Origin: Sphingomonas lacusdianchii
GTDB lineage: Bacteria; Pseudomonadota; Alphaproteobacteria; Sphingomonadales; Sphingomonadaceae
Direction: 5' to 3'
Length of the DNA: 64,000 nt
NCBI RefSeq assembly: GCF_022664395.1
Contig: NZ_JAKRET010000003.1
Span: 124,001-188,000 of the forward strand
Part shown: piece after piece, positions 45,213 through 53,389 of the stretch
How the letters are laid out: each line of letters begins with the position of its first letter
Position numbering within the stretch: position 1 is the stretch's first letter
Translations under genes and position numbers: made by a program
Notes under the pieces: generated by a model
Database searches by the model: none
What the model saw: only the letters and a program-made list of their open reading frames with translations
Told to the model about the DNA's origin: nothing

Positions 45213-45794
45213 GTGTCCACCTCCCTGCCCCCGACCCGTTCGCAGCGGCTGAAGGCCGCGACTACCGATCTGCACGACCGGCTCGATACGCGGATCATGG
45301 CGCTCGATCCCTTCGCTGCGCCGGAGCGCTATGTCCGCTTCCTGCGGGTGCAGCAGGCGTTTCATGCCGCGCTCGGCCCGCTTTATGCCGATCCGGTATT
45401 GCAGGCGCTGGTCCCCGACCTCGCCGAACGCGACCGCTCTGCCGCGATCGCCGCCGACCTGTCCGCCGTCGCGCTGCCGCCGCCTGCGGTTCCCGATGCC
45501 GCATCCGTGGCGGCCAGCGACGTACCGGCGGCGCTCGGCTGGCTGTACGTCGCCGAAGGATCGTCGCTGGGCGCGGCGTTCCTCATCAAGGCGGCACAGC
45601 GTATCGGCTTCGATGCCGATCATGGTGCGCGGCATCTTGCCGGCCATCCCGACGGCCGCGCCGCGCACTGGCGTCGCTTTACCGCCGCGGTGGACGATGC
45701 GGCGATGACCGAAGCCGACGAAGCGCGGATGATCGGCGCTGCCCGCACCGCCTTTGCCCGCTTCGCCGCGCTAACCGAGGCGGCGTTCGCCTGA
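45213..45794 (+). CDS. Heme oxygenase (biliverdin-producing)
   Basis: Cleaves heme to biliverdin, CO and iron. The 193-residue protein has the proximal His21 in LKAATTDLHDRLD and the distal helix region LYVAEGSSLGAAFLIKAA typical of bacterial BphO/HemO types. GTG start. In related bacteria such genes lie next to bacteriophytochromes; none is seen here, so iron release or biliverdin supply to a distant photoreceptor are both possible. Its last 24 bases overlap the convergent TetR gene. Confidence 0.85.
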   Translation: MSTSLPPTRSQRLKAATTDLHDRLDTRIMALDPFAAPERYVRFLRVQQAFHAALGPLYADPVLQALVPDLAERDRSAAIAADLSAVALPPPAVPDAASVAASDVPAALGWLYVAEGSSLGAAFLIKAAQRIGFDADHGARHLAGHPDGRAAHWRRFTAAVDDAAMTEADEARMIGAARTAFARFAALTEAAFA

Positions 45795-46379
45795 CGCGAT
45801 GGCCAGCGTCTCGCGCACGCGGGCCAGCGCCATCTCGACCGGTTCGCTCTCGCCCATCAGCGCGAAGCTGCCAGTCAGGTCGAACATGCAATGGCCGTGG
45901 ACGGTCGCGACCAGCGACCGGGCGAGGCTCGGCACGTCGGGCGCCTTGTCGGGCGGCAGCACCGCCGCGATCTCATCGATCACGATCCGGGTCAGTTCGC
46001 CGCGCTGCCGGTGATCCTCCTCGGGCAACGCGAAGTCGCCGGGCAGATGATGGTCGTAGATCGCCAGCCACAGATTGCGGTTGGTCCGCGCGAAGGCGAA
46101 ATAGCGTTCGACCAGACAGCGGATGCGGTCGCCGCTGCACGCCGCCAGCACCGATTCGAGATCCCTCGCCCACAGGCCGAAGGTCCGCGTGTTCAGCGCG
46201 ACGACGAACCGGTCATAGCTGCCGAAGACATTGTACAGCGTGCCGATCGAATAGCCGATCCGCTTGGCGACCTCGCGCGCCGAAAACCGGGCGAAGCCGA
46301 CCTCGGCCAGATGGCGGTGCCCCTCGACCAGCAGCATGTGTTCGATTTCCGCGCGGCTGTGATCCGACCTGCGTCCCAT
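45771..46379 (-). CDS. TetR/AcrR family transcriptional regulator
   Basis: A 202-residue repressor-type protein. The N-terminal helix-turn-helix is FSAREVAKRIGYSIGTLYNVFGSYDRFV (shown in part: REVAKRIGYSIGTLYNVF). The C-terminal ligand domain has VATVHGHCMFDLTG, matching the WHG-type TetR subgroup. It lies downstream of the histidine kinase on the same strand after 54 bases. Target unknown. Confidence 0.88.
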   Translation of the reverse strand: MGRRSDHSRAEIEHMLLVEGHRHLAEVGFARFSAREVAKRIGYSIGTLYNVFGSYDRFVVALNTRTFGLWARDLESVLAACSGDRIRCLVERYFAFARTNRNLWLAIYDHHLPGDFALPEEDHRQRGELTRIVIDEIAAVLPPDKAPDVPSLARSLVATVHGHCMFDLTGSFALMGESEPVEMALARVRETLAIASGERRLG

Positions 46380-46433
46380 GGCCCGCGTGATAGCATCGAA
46401 CGCGGCCGATGCGACCGCGAAAACGGACCCGCG

Positions 46434-47822
46434 TCAGGACCGCCCCGGCAGCACCAGCACGAACCGCGCGCCCTGCCCCGGCGCACTGTCGACAAGGATG
46501 TCGCCGCCCATCGCCCGCGCCAGCCGCCGGGCGATATAGAGGCCGAGGCCACTGCCCCCCGCCTCGGTCGGATCGACCCGGCCGAACTTGGCGAAGATGC
46601 GCTCCTGATCGCCGGTGGCGATACCCTTGCCCTGATCGGCGACGATGACGCAGGCATTGTCGCCGTCGCGCTCCAGCCGGATCCACACCGTGCCGCCGGG
46701 CGGCGAATAGCGCACCGCATTGCCGATCAGGTTGACCATGATCTGCAACACCCGGCGGAACTCGCCGCGCGCCGGCAGCGAATCGTCGAACGACGGCCGG
46801 TCGATACGGACATTGCCCTGCATCGACCGCACCCCCAGCAGGCCCGCCGCGCGCCGCGCGACATCGGCCAGATCGAGGTCCTCGATAGCAACCTCGAAAT
46901 CGGCACGTTCGATCGCCGACAGATCCTCCAGATCGTCGACCAGCCCCATCAGGTGCCGGCCCGCACTGGCGATATCGGCGGCATAGGCGACATAATCGTC
47001 GCGCAGCGGCCCGTCGGCCTGCGCCGACATGCTGTCGGCATTGGCGATGATCCGCCCCAGCGGATGGCGCAGCGCGCGGCCGATCCGCCGGCTGAACCCG
47101 TCGGGCAAATCGGTGTTCGGCTCGGCCGTCCCGCCGGCTTCGGCGGCGAAGGGCGGCGAGGGCAGCGGCGTGATCGCATGCGCCGCGCCGTCGAACCCGG
47201 CAAAGCGGCCATTGGCATCGAGCCGCGGCACCGCCGACAGGCGGACGCGATGCGCCGTGCCGCGGATCAGCGCCTCCTGCCCCTCGAACCGGTTCTGCGA
47301 CGCCAGCGCACCCAGGATCGGAAAGCCGCCCTCGCCATCGTCGCTCAGCGAAAACAGGCGAGTGATCGGCTGGCCCAGCACCGTTTGCGAATCGAATCCG
47401 AAGCGTTGCCCGGCATGGTCGGACACATGGGTCAGGTGCAGCGCCGCATCGGTCGACCATACCCAGTCGGCATCGGCGCGCAGGAAATCGCTCGCCCGCC
47501 GCGGCGCATGCTCCGCCTCCCATGCCGCGCCGGCCCGCCAGCCATTGACCTCCAGCCGGATGCCCAGTTCGTCGGGTTCGGCGCGCACGGTCAGCGCGAT
47601 ATCGTCGTCGCCATCGGCCGCCACGATCGCGCGGGTCAGCGGGATGCCCAGCCGTCGGACCAGCCGGACCAGCGCCGCGATCTGCGGCACCGCGACCGGC
47701 TTGCCCGGTCCGCCGCCGGCACGACGGTTCAGCTCGGCAAGGCGCGGTTCGGCGTCGAGCAACAGCCCGTCCGCCGACAGCCGCCCGATGGCGGGCGCCG
47801 CACCGAGCCGCATGTCGATCAC
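46434..47822 (-). CDS. PAS-domain sensor histidine kinase with altered H-box
   Basis: A 462-residue cytoplasmic kinase. A PAS-type domain at about 110-220 (WVWSTDAALHLTHVSDHAGQRFGF) precedes the HisKA region FSRRIGRALRHPLGRII. Compared with the usual SHELRTPL, Arg249 takes the phospho-His place and His253 sits where Thr is normal. The ATPase domain is intact: N-box ILMVNLIGNAVRYSP, DQGKGIA, FGR and GGSGLGLYIARRL. GTG at 47822 overlaps the DUF2336 stop by 4 bases; ATG at 47813 is the alternative. No response regulator is adjacent. Confidence 0.82.
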   Translation of the reverse strand: MIDMRLGAAPAIGRLSADGLLLDAEPRLAELNRRAGGGPGKPVAVPQIAALVRLVRRLGIPLTRAIVAADGDDDIALTVRAEPDELGIRLEVNGWRAGAAWEAEHAPRRASDFLRADADWVWSTDAALHLTHVSDHAGQRFGFDSQTVLGQPITRLFSLSDDGEGGFPILGALASQNRFEGQEALIRGTAHRVRLSAVPRLDANGRFAGFDGAAHAITPLPSPPFAAEAGGTAEPNTDLPDGFSRRIGRALRHPLGRIIANADSMSAQADGPLRDDYVAYAADIASAGRHLMGLVDDLEDLSAIERADFEVAIEDLDLADVARRAAGLLGVRSMQGNVRIDRPSFDDSLPARGEFRRVLQIMVNLIGNAVRYSPPGGTVWIRLERDGDNACVIVADQGKGIATGDQERIFAKFGRVDPTEAGGSGLGLYIARRLARAMGGDILVDSAPGQGARFVLVLPGRS

Positions 47823-48913
47823 TCGGCCGTCCCCAGCGCCAGCATCGCCGCATGATATTCGGCATCCAGCGCCATCGGCGCCAGCGCGACGCGTGCCGCT
47901 TCGGGCGCGACGCCCATGATGCTGTCCAGCTGATCGGCAAAGCGTTCGATGTCGCGGACCGGCTCCGCCTCGGCCAGGGCGAAGCCAATGCGCGCGATCG
48001 TCGCCCGGTCGACCGCGAGCGCCCGCAGCACCACCCACAGGCGCGCGCCATCGGCATCGATCACCAGATCGCGAACCCGGTCGAATGCCAGCCCGCTCGC
48101 CCGCGCGACCAGCGCCACGAACAGCACCAGCCGCCCGTCGCCGATCGCCTCGGTCAGCAGCGCGGGCACTTCATCGCCCTGCGCATCGATCGCCTGTGCC
48201 AGCCGCATCGCCGCGATTTCCATCGGCACCAATTCGCCCTGTGCATCGATCGCACGACGCACTGATTCGGCCAAGGCCGCGTCGAGCGCGGCGATCGAGT
48301 CGCCGACCTCCGCCGCATCGCGCAGCGCCGCCGCCACCCACCATGCGATCCGCGCGTGGAGCGGCCGGACCAGGTCGACCGCAACCGGCCCGCCATCGAT
48401 CACTGACCCGCGCCGCGCCTGTGCGGCCAGCATCGCGACGGCGGCGGCCGCGACCAGCCGGTCGCTCGCCTGCGCCAGCCGTGAGATCATCGTCGGCCGG
48501 TCGCCGACCTCGATCACCATCGTCGGCAGCGCGCGCCCGATGGTGTCCAGCCGGACCCGCGCGAACAATTCGCCGAACAATACCGGATCGCGGAACAGCC
48601 CGGCGCGCTGCACTCGCTCGAATGTCGATCCGACCGCACGCAGCCCCTGCGCTACCGCCGCCTGCCCGCGCGACGTCAGCAGGCGCACGGCATGGTCGCG
48701 AATCTCGGTTTCGACACTGGCCACGGTCGCACGCATCGTCGCGTCCAGCCGGGCGGCGGTGCGATCGTCGATCCGCGCATCGGCGGGCAGATGGAAATGA
48801 TCGGCGGAGGCGCGCAGTCGGCGGTGTCCCGCACGCTCGGCTGCGGCGACATGGTCGAGCAGATAAGCGGCGGACGCATCGGCATCGCGGGGATCGAGCA
48901 GATCGTCGGACAT
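47819..48913 (-). CDS. DUF2336 protein
   Basis: A 364-residue alphaproteobacterial DUF2336 family protein, mostly helical with HEAT-like repeats. Visible family traits are the early RLRASADHFHLPADARIDDRTAARL region and repeated ALAESVRRAIDAQGELVPMEIAAMRLAQAI-type segments. Coupled to the kinase gene by a 4-base overlap, so the two probably work together. ATG at 48913 (MSDDLLDPRD) is chosen; the longer reading starts with TTG. Confidence 0.78.
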   Translation of the reverse strand: MSDDLLDPRDADASAAYLLDHVAAAERAGHRRLRASADHFHLPADARIDDRTAARLDATMRATVASVETEIRDHAVRLLTSRGQAAVAQGLRAVGSTFERVQRAGLFRDPVLFGELFARVRLDTIGRALPTMVIEVGDRPTMISRLAQASDRLVAAAAVAMLAAQARRGSVIDGGPVAVDLVRPLHARIAWWVAAALRDAAEVGDSIAALDAALAESVRRAIDAQGELVPMEIAAMRLAQAIDAQGDEVPALLTEAIGDGRLVLFVALVARASGLAFDRVRDLVIDADGARLWVVLRALAVDRATIARIGFALAEAEPVRDIERFADQLDSIMGVAPEAARVALAPMALDAEYHAAMLALGTAE

Positions 48914-48948
48914 GGTACTCGCATTAACCAATAGCGGTTAAGGCGATC

Positions 48949-50121
48949 CTAAGCCCGACGCCGCAAATGTTCGATTGCATGGGCGAGGGTAACCCCCGCA
49001 TGAACCGCGACCAATGCCAGCCCGGGCGTCACGGTTCCAGCCAGTGCGAACGGTGCGAGGAGGACCAAGGCGGTCGCCGGCGTCGCCGCCCAGGGCGGCC
49101 GGGGTGCCGGAATCCGCCGCGTCAGGATGGTCACCAATACCCCGGTCAGCGCCAACACCGCCGCCGTTCCGGCCGACACGATCAGCGACTGGACCAGCCC
49201 AATCCCCAGGATTCCCGCGACTCCCAGCACTTCGAGCCCACGTTCCTGCAACGCGGCATGGCCGTCTTCGCCGCGCAACCAGCCGAGCAGCGAACCCGCC
49301 GACAGCAGCACCATCGCCGCGAACAGCAGCACTGTGGCGCCACCGGCGTCCCAAAATGGGATGGCGGCCAATCCGAAAAGTCCGATCGCGCCGCCCGCGA
49401 TTCCGACCGCGATATCGGGCACCTTGCGCCGGACCAGCAACGGCAGCACCAGCCGCGTCACCGGCGTGAACACGAACCGATCGATCCATCCGGTACGCTG
49501 TTCGGCCAGCGACGCCAGCACGTCCTTGCTGCGCACCTCCAGCGTGCCGGCATCGCGCTCGACGCCGTGCCCCGATCGCGCCGCCTTGGCCGGCAACAGG
49601 ACATGCTTGGCCCGCGCCTGCGTCGCGACGCGCAGCAGCGTCGACTGGAAATCATATTCGCGTGGCAGGCGCGCGGCATCCTCCAGCCGGTCGACCGACA
49701 GCGTCGCGACCCCGGCCCAGCAATGTCCCGAATCGACCCGCTCGACCGACGTCGCATCGCCGGTCGGGGTGACCAGCAGCGTGTCGACCGGCTCCAGCGC
49801 CATGTTGGCGACCACCGCATCGGTGGTGACCAGCCCGTCGGCCAGCGCAACGATAACGGCAAGCGGATGCGCCTTCGCCTTCGCTTCCTCGGCCGATCGC
49901 ACGATATCGACGGTCGCGCCGCGCCGCCCGATCCGGTTGACCGCCGCCGCCAGCGCGGGCGTCACCCGCCCGACCGCGACCAGCAACTGCGCCGATCCCG
50001 CCGCGATCAGCAGCCGCGCCTGATATTCGATCAGGGTCATTCCGCCGAATGGCAGGGTCGCCGCCAGCACGCCCGGCTGGTGTTCGGCTTCTTCGGTCGC
50101 GAAAATCAGGCCGGTCAGCAT
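48949..50121 (-). CDS. Nucleotidyltransferase-like/membrane fusion protein
   Basis: A 390-residue protein with two halves. Residues 1 to about 190 resemble a nucleotidyltransferase fold (GGMTLIEYQARLLIAAGSAQLLVAVGR, VIVALADGLVTTDAVV). Residues 215-390 hold about five membrane helices preceded by RTGWIDRFVFTPVTRLVLPLLVRRKVP, reminiscent of the lead-in to CDP-alcohol phosphotransferases, but without the DGxxAR..D..D motif. This recalls bifunctional inositol-phosphate cytidylyltransferase/phosphotransferase enzymes in degenerate form. No signal peptide. Function unknown. Confidence 0.68.
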   Translation of the reverse strand: MLTGLIFATEEAEHQPGVLAATLPFGGMTLIEYQARLLIAAGSAQLLVAVGRVTPALAAAVNRIGRRGATVDIVRSAEEAKAKAHPLAVIVALADGLVTTDAVVANMALEPVDTLLVTPTGDATSVERVDSGHCWAGVATLSVDRLEDAARLPREYDFQSTLLRVATQARAKHVLLPAKAARSGHGVERDAGTLEVRSKDVLASLAEQRTGWIDRFVFTPVTRLVLPLLVRRKVPDIAVGIAGGAIGLFGLAAIPFWDAGGATVLLFAAMVLLSAGSLLGWLRGEDGHAALQERGLEVLGVAGILGIGLVQSLIVSAGTAAVLALTGVLVTILTRRIPAPRPPWAATPATALVLLAPFALAGTVTPGLALVAVHAGVTLAHAIEHLRRRA

Positions 50122-50130
50122 CGCGTCCGG

Positions 50131-51252
50131 TTAAGCGGTCACGACCCGCAACGCCAGCCCTGCCCGCGTCGCCCGGTATAAGGTGCCGCCGGTCAGCGGC
50201 GCCGACACGCCCGTCGTTCCCGGGAAGGTGATCGGCAATCCCCTCAAGGACCGCACCGCCAGATAGGCGAACCCCTCCGCCTCCAGCGCGTCGCCGTTCC
50301 AGCCATGGACGTCGCTCGGCTCGACCGCGACGCCGGTCCGCTCGGCGATCATCCGCAGCATCACCGGGTTATGCCGCCCACCGCCGCCGACGATCAGCCG
50401 GGTCGGCCGCGCCGGCAACCGGTCGATCGCCTCGGCAACACAGGCGGCGGTAAATGCGGTCAGCGTCGCCGCGCCATCCGCCGCCGACAGCCCGCGTGCC
50501 GGCTGAATGGTGAAATCGTGCCGGTCGAGCGACTTGGGGGCGGCCAAGTCGAAAAACGGATGGTCGAGCATCGCGGTCAGCACCGCGTCGTCGACCTGTC
50601 CCGATGCCGCCAGCGCGCCGCCTTCGTCATAGCGCGCGCCGCTTTCCGCCTCGACCCAACTGTCGACCAGGCCATTAGCAGGGCCGGTATCGAACGCGAT
50701 CAGTTCGTCGCCCTCGCCGACATAGGTGATGTTGCCGACCCCGCCCAGGTTCAGCACCGCCACCGGCCGTTCCATCCCCGCCGCCCGCGCGGCATGATAG
50801 ACGGGCAACAGCGGCGCCCCCTGCCCGCCCGCACGGACATCGTCGATGCGCAGGTCGGCCACGACATCGATGCCGGTCGCCGCCGCCAGCGCCGCCCCGT
50901 CGCCCAGCTGCCACGTCCAGCCCTTGTCCGGACGATGCGCGACCGTCTGGCCATGAAAGCCGACCACATCGACGCTGCGTGCCTCGACCCCGGCCTGCTC
51001 CAGCAGCGCGGCGACGGCGGCGGCATGGGTCCGCGTCAGCAACGTCTCGGCCCGCTCGATTAGTGGATGCTCGCCCGGATCGTTGAACAACAACGCCAAC
51101 TCGGTCGCAGCCGACAACGCCGCGCGATCCTCATCGCTATACGGCGTGCCGACGAACGCTACCGGCCGCACCGCACCCTCGCCATCGGTCTCGATCAGCG
51201 CGGCGTCGATGCCGTCGAGCGAGGTTCCAGACATCAGGCCGATCGCAAGCAT
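50131..51252 (-). CDS. anmK: Anhydro-N-acetylmuramic acid kinase
   Basis: Phosphorylates and opens 1,6-anhydro-MurNAc during peptidoglycan recycling. The 373-residue protein starts [19 protein letters not shown], holds [32 protein letters not shown] and [14 protein letters not shown] at 51252 follows GGAGAA by 5 bases; an upstream reading would add about 20 residues not typical of the family. Divergent from tyrS. Confidence 0.94.
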   Translation of the reverse strand: MLAIGLMSGTSLDGIDAALIETDGEGAVRPVAFVGTPYSDEDRAALSAATELALLFNDPGEHPLIERAETLLTRTHAAAVAALLEQAGVEARSVDVVGFHGQTVAHRPDKGWTWQLGDGAALAAATGIDVVADLRIDDVRAGGQGAPLLPVYHAARAAGMERPVAVLNLGGVGNITYVGEGDELIAFDTGPANGLVDSWVEAESGARYDEGGALAASGQVDDAVLTAMLDHPFFDLAAPKSLDRHDFTIQPARGLSAADGAATLTAFTAACVAEAIDRLPARPTRLIVGGGGRHNPVMLRMIAERTGVAVEPSDVHGWNGDALEAEGFAYLAVRSLRGLPITFPGTTGVSAPLTGGTLYRATRAGLALRVVTA

Positions 51253-51365
51253 GGACTTCTCCGCCGGGCGTTCATCCCGCCCCATACACGCTTCATAGTA
51301 GGGCGACGACAAGTGCGAAGTCGAGATACGTGGACTTTGGTGCGGTGGCGACGCTAACAGGCCGC

Positions 51366-52592
51366 ATGACGAACTATGGCTCCGACCTGCTGCGCACCCT
51401 GTCCGAACGGGGATATATCCATCAGCTGACCGATGCCGCCGGCCTCGACGCGCTGGCGAGCAAGCAGGTCGTGCCGGGCTATATCGGCTTCGATCCGACC
51501 GCGCCGTCGTTGCATGTCGGCAGCTTGGTCCAGATCATGCTGCTGCGCCGGATGCAGCAGACCGGGCACAAGCCGATCGTGCTGATGGGCGGCGGCACCG
51601 GCAAGATCGGCGACCCCAGCTTCAAGGACGAAGCGCGCAAGCTGCTGGCCGAGGACGGCATCGCCAGCAACGTCGCGTCGATCAAGCGCATTTTCGAACG
51701 CTTCCTGACGTTCGGCGATGGCGCGTCGGATGCGGTGATGGTCGACAACGCCGACTGGCTCGACCGGCTGGAATATATCCCGTTCCTGCGCGAGGTCGGG
51801 CAGCATTTCTCGGTCAACCGGATGCTGTCGTTCGATTCGGTAAAGCTGCGCCTCGACCGCGAACAGTCGCTGTCGTTCCTCGAATTCAACTACATGATCC
51901 TCCAGGCCTACGACTTCCGCGAATTGTCGCAGCGCCACGGATGCCGCCTGCAGATGGGCGGCAGCGATCAATGGGGCAATATCGTCAACGGCATCGAACT
52001 GGCCCGCCGCATGGACGGGACCGACGTCTATGGCGTGACCACTCCGCTCATCACCACCGCCGATGGCGGCAAAATGGGCAAGACCATGTCGGGTGCGGTC
52101 TGGCTGCACGAGGATCAGCTGCCGCATTTCGATTACTGGCAATTCTGGCGCAACACCGACGACCGCGATGTCGGCCGCTTCCTCCGCCTGTTCACCGACC
52201 TTCCGCTCGACGAAATCGCCCGGCTTGAGGCGTTGCAGGGCGCCGAGATCAACGAAGCAAAGAAGATCCTCGCCAACGAAGCGACCGCGATGTGCCGCGG
52301 CGCGGATGCGGCGGCGGGTGCGGCCGAGACAGCGCGCCGGACATTCGAAGAGGGCTCGGCGGGTGACACGCTGCCGACCTTCGGTGTCAGCGGCACGATC
52401 AACGTCGTCGACGCACTGGTCGGATTGGGCCTTGCGGCTTCGAAGGGCGAGGCGCGCCGGCTGATCAAAGGCGGCGGCGCCCGCGTCGATGGCGAAAAGG
52501 TCGTGGATGAGGCGCAGGTGATTGCGGTGGATGCCCCGGTGCGCGTGTCGGCGGGGAAGAAGAACCACGGGTTGCTGACGCCAGCTTCCTGA
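51366..52592 (+). CDS. tyrS: Tyrosyl-tRNA synthetase
   Basis: The 408-residue class I enzyme charges tRNA-Tyr. HIGH-like motif in [26 protein letters not shown] for tyrosine binding, KMSKS-like KMGKTMSG, and a C-terminal S4 RNA-binding domain ([21 protein letters not shown]). ATG at 51366 (MTNYGSDLL) is preferred to the longer reading at 51330. Confidence 0.95.
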   Translation: MTNYGSDLLRTLSERGYIHQLTDAAGLDALASKQVVPGYIGFDPTAPSLHVGSLVQIMLLRRMQQTGHKPIVLMGGGTGKIGDPSFKDEARKLLAEDGIASNVASIKRIFERFLTFGDGASDAVMVDNADWLDRLEYIPFLREVGQHFSVNRMLSFDSVKLRLDREQSLSFLEFNYMILQAYDFRELSQRHGCRLQMGGSDQWGNIVNGIELARRMDGTDVYGVTTPLITTADGGKMGKTMSGAVWLHEDQLPHFDYWQFWRNTDDRDVGRFLRLFTDLPLDEIARLEALQGAEINEAKKILANEATAMCRGADAAAGAAETARRTFEEGSAGDTLPTFGVSGTINVVDALVGLGLAASKGEARRLIKGGGARVDGEKVVDEAQVIAVDAPVRVSAGKKNHGLLTPAS

Positions 52593-52601
52593 TAAACCGA
52601 T

Positions 52602-52711
52602 CGGTTCGAGCAGCTTCGAGCTTGTCGAGAAGCGTCCGTCGAGAACGCCGTAGTTTGCGGCAACCCCTTCTCGACTACGGTTCTCGACAAGCTCGAACCT
52701 GTGCTCGAAGC
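52602..52711. repeat. Long inverted repeat downstream of tyrS
   Basis: TTCGAGCTTGTCGAGAA (52615-52631) and TTCTCGACAAGCTCGAA (52681-52697) are perfect 17-bp complements, with a second inner pair GTCGAGAAC/GTTCTCGAC. The core AGCTTGTCGA is the same word seen at the 4637-4751 element (GACAAGCTCA). Located between convergent genes. Confidence 0.75.
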
Positions 52712-52738
52712 AAACGGGGGTATGGGAAAGGGGTCGGA

Positions 52739-53179
52739 TCACCCCCGCCGAACCAGTACCGCCCCCACCAGCACCAGCGCCACTCCGGCCAGCCGCACTC
52801 CGCTGATCGGCGTCCTCGGCAACCCGACCAACCCGAACCGGTCGATGACCAGTGCCGCGACGAGTTGCGTCGCGATCATGATCGTCAACATCGACGCCAG
52901 CCCCAGCCGTGGCGCCGCGAACGCCGCCGCCGTTACGAAGAACGCGCCATAGGCTCCGCCCAGAAACATCCACGGCCGCGCCTCGCGCAATTGGGCAAGC
53001 GGCGTCCGGTCTGCGACCAGCCAGACGCCGATCAGGATCAGCGTCCCCACCGCGAACGATACCAGTGCCGCCAGCAATACCGACCCGATACTCCGCCCCA
53101 ACGCGGCATTGGTCGGTGGCTGGGCGGCAAGGCCGATACCGCCCAGCAGGGCGACGATGAGCGGAGCGAGGGCATTCAT
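52739..53179 (-). CDS. DMT-family small permease (DUF606/YdcZ type)
   Basis: A 146-residue inner-membrane protein with about five hydrophobic helices, matching the DUF606 (YdcZ) half-size drug/metabolite transporter group: PPTNAALGRSIGSVLLAALVSF, WMFLGGAYGAFFV, LASMLTIMIATQLVAALVIDRFGL. Half-size members act as dimers. ATG at 53179 begins MNALAPLIVAL. Substrate unknown. Confidence 0.85.
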   Translation of the reverse strand: MNALAPLIVALLGGIGLAAQPPTNAALGRSIGSVLLAALVSFAVGTLILIGVWLVADRTPLAQLREARPWMFLGGAYGAFFVTAAAFAAPRLGLASMLTIMIATQLVAALVIDRFGLVGLPRTPISGVRLAGVALVLVGAVLVRRG

Positions 53180-53283
53180 GCCGTGGGAGCTATCCGCTTG
53201 ATCCGACTGGAGCAACCTTCCGTCATTCCGGCCTTTGCCAGCAGGACAGGCCGATGCGGAGAACGTCGCCCAACCCAAGTTCG

Positions 53284-53372
53284 TCATTCCCGAAGGCGGG
53301 AATCCATACACGCCGACGTTTCGAAAGTCCGCGACGGCAGCGTTAATAGACTCCCGCCTTCGCGGGAGTGAT
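53284..53372. repeat. Inverted-repeat doublet before recG end
   Basis: ATTCCCG-AAGG-CGGGAAT (53286-53303) and ACTCCCGC-CTTC-GCGGGAGT (53350-53369) face each other across 46 bases. Another doublet of the same design as those at 14665 and 55788. Confidence 0.7.
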
Positions 53373-53389
53373 GATGGGGGGGCAGGAGA

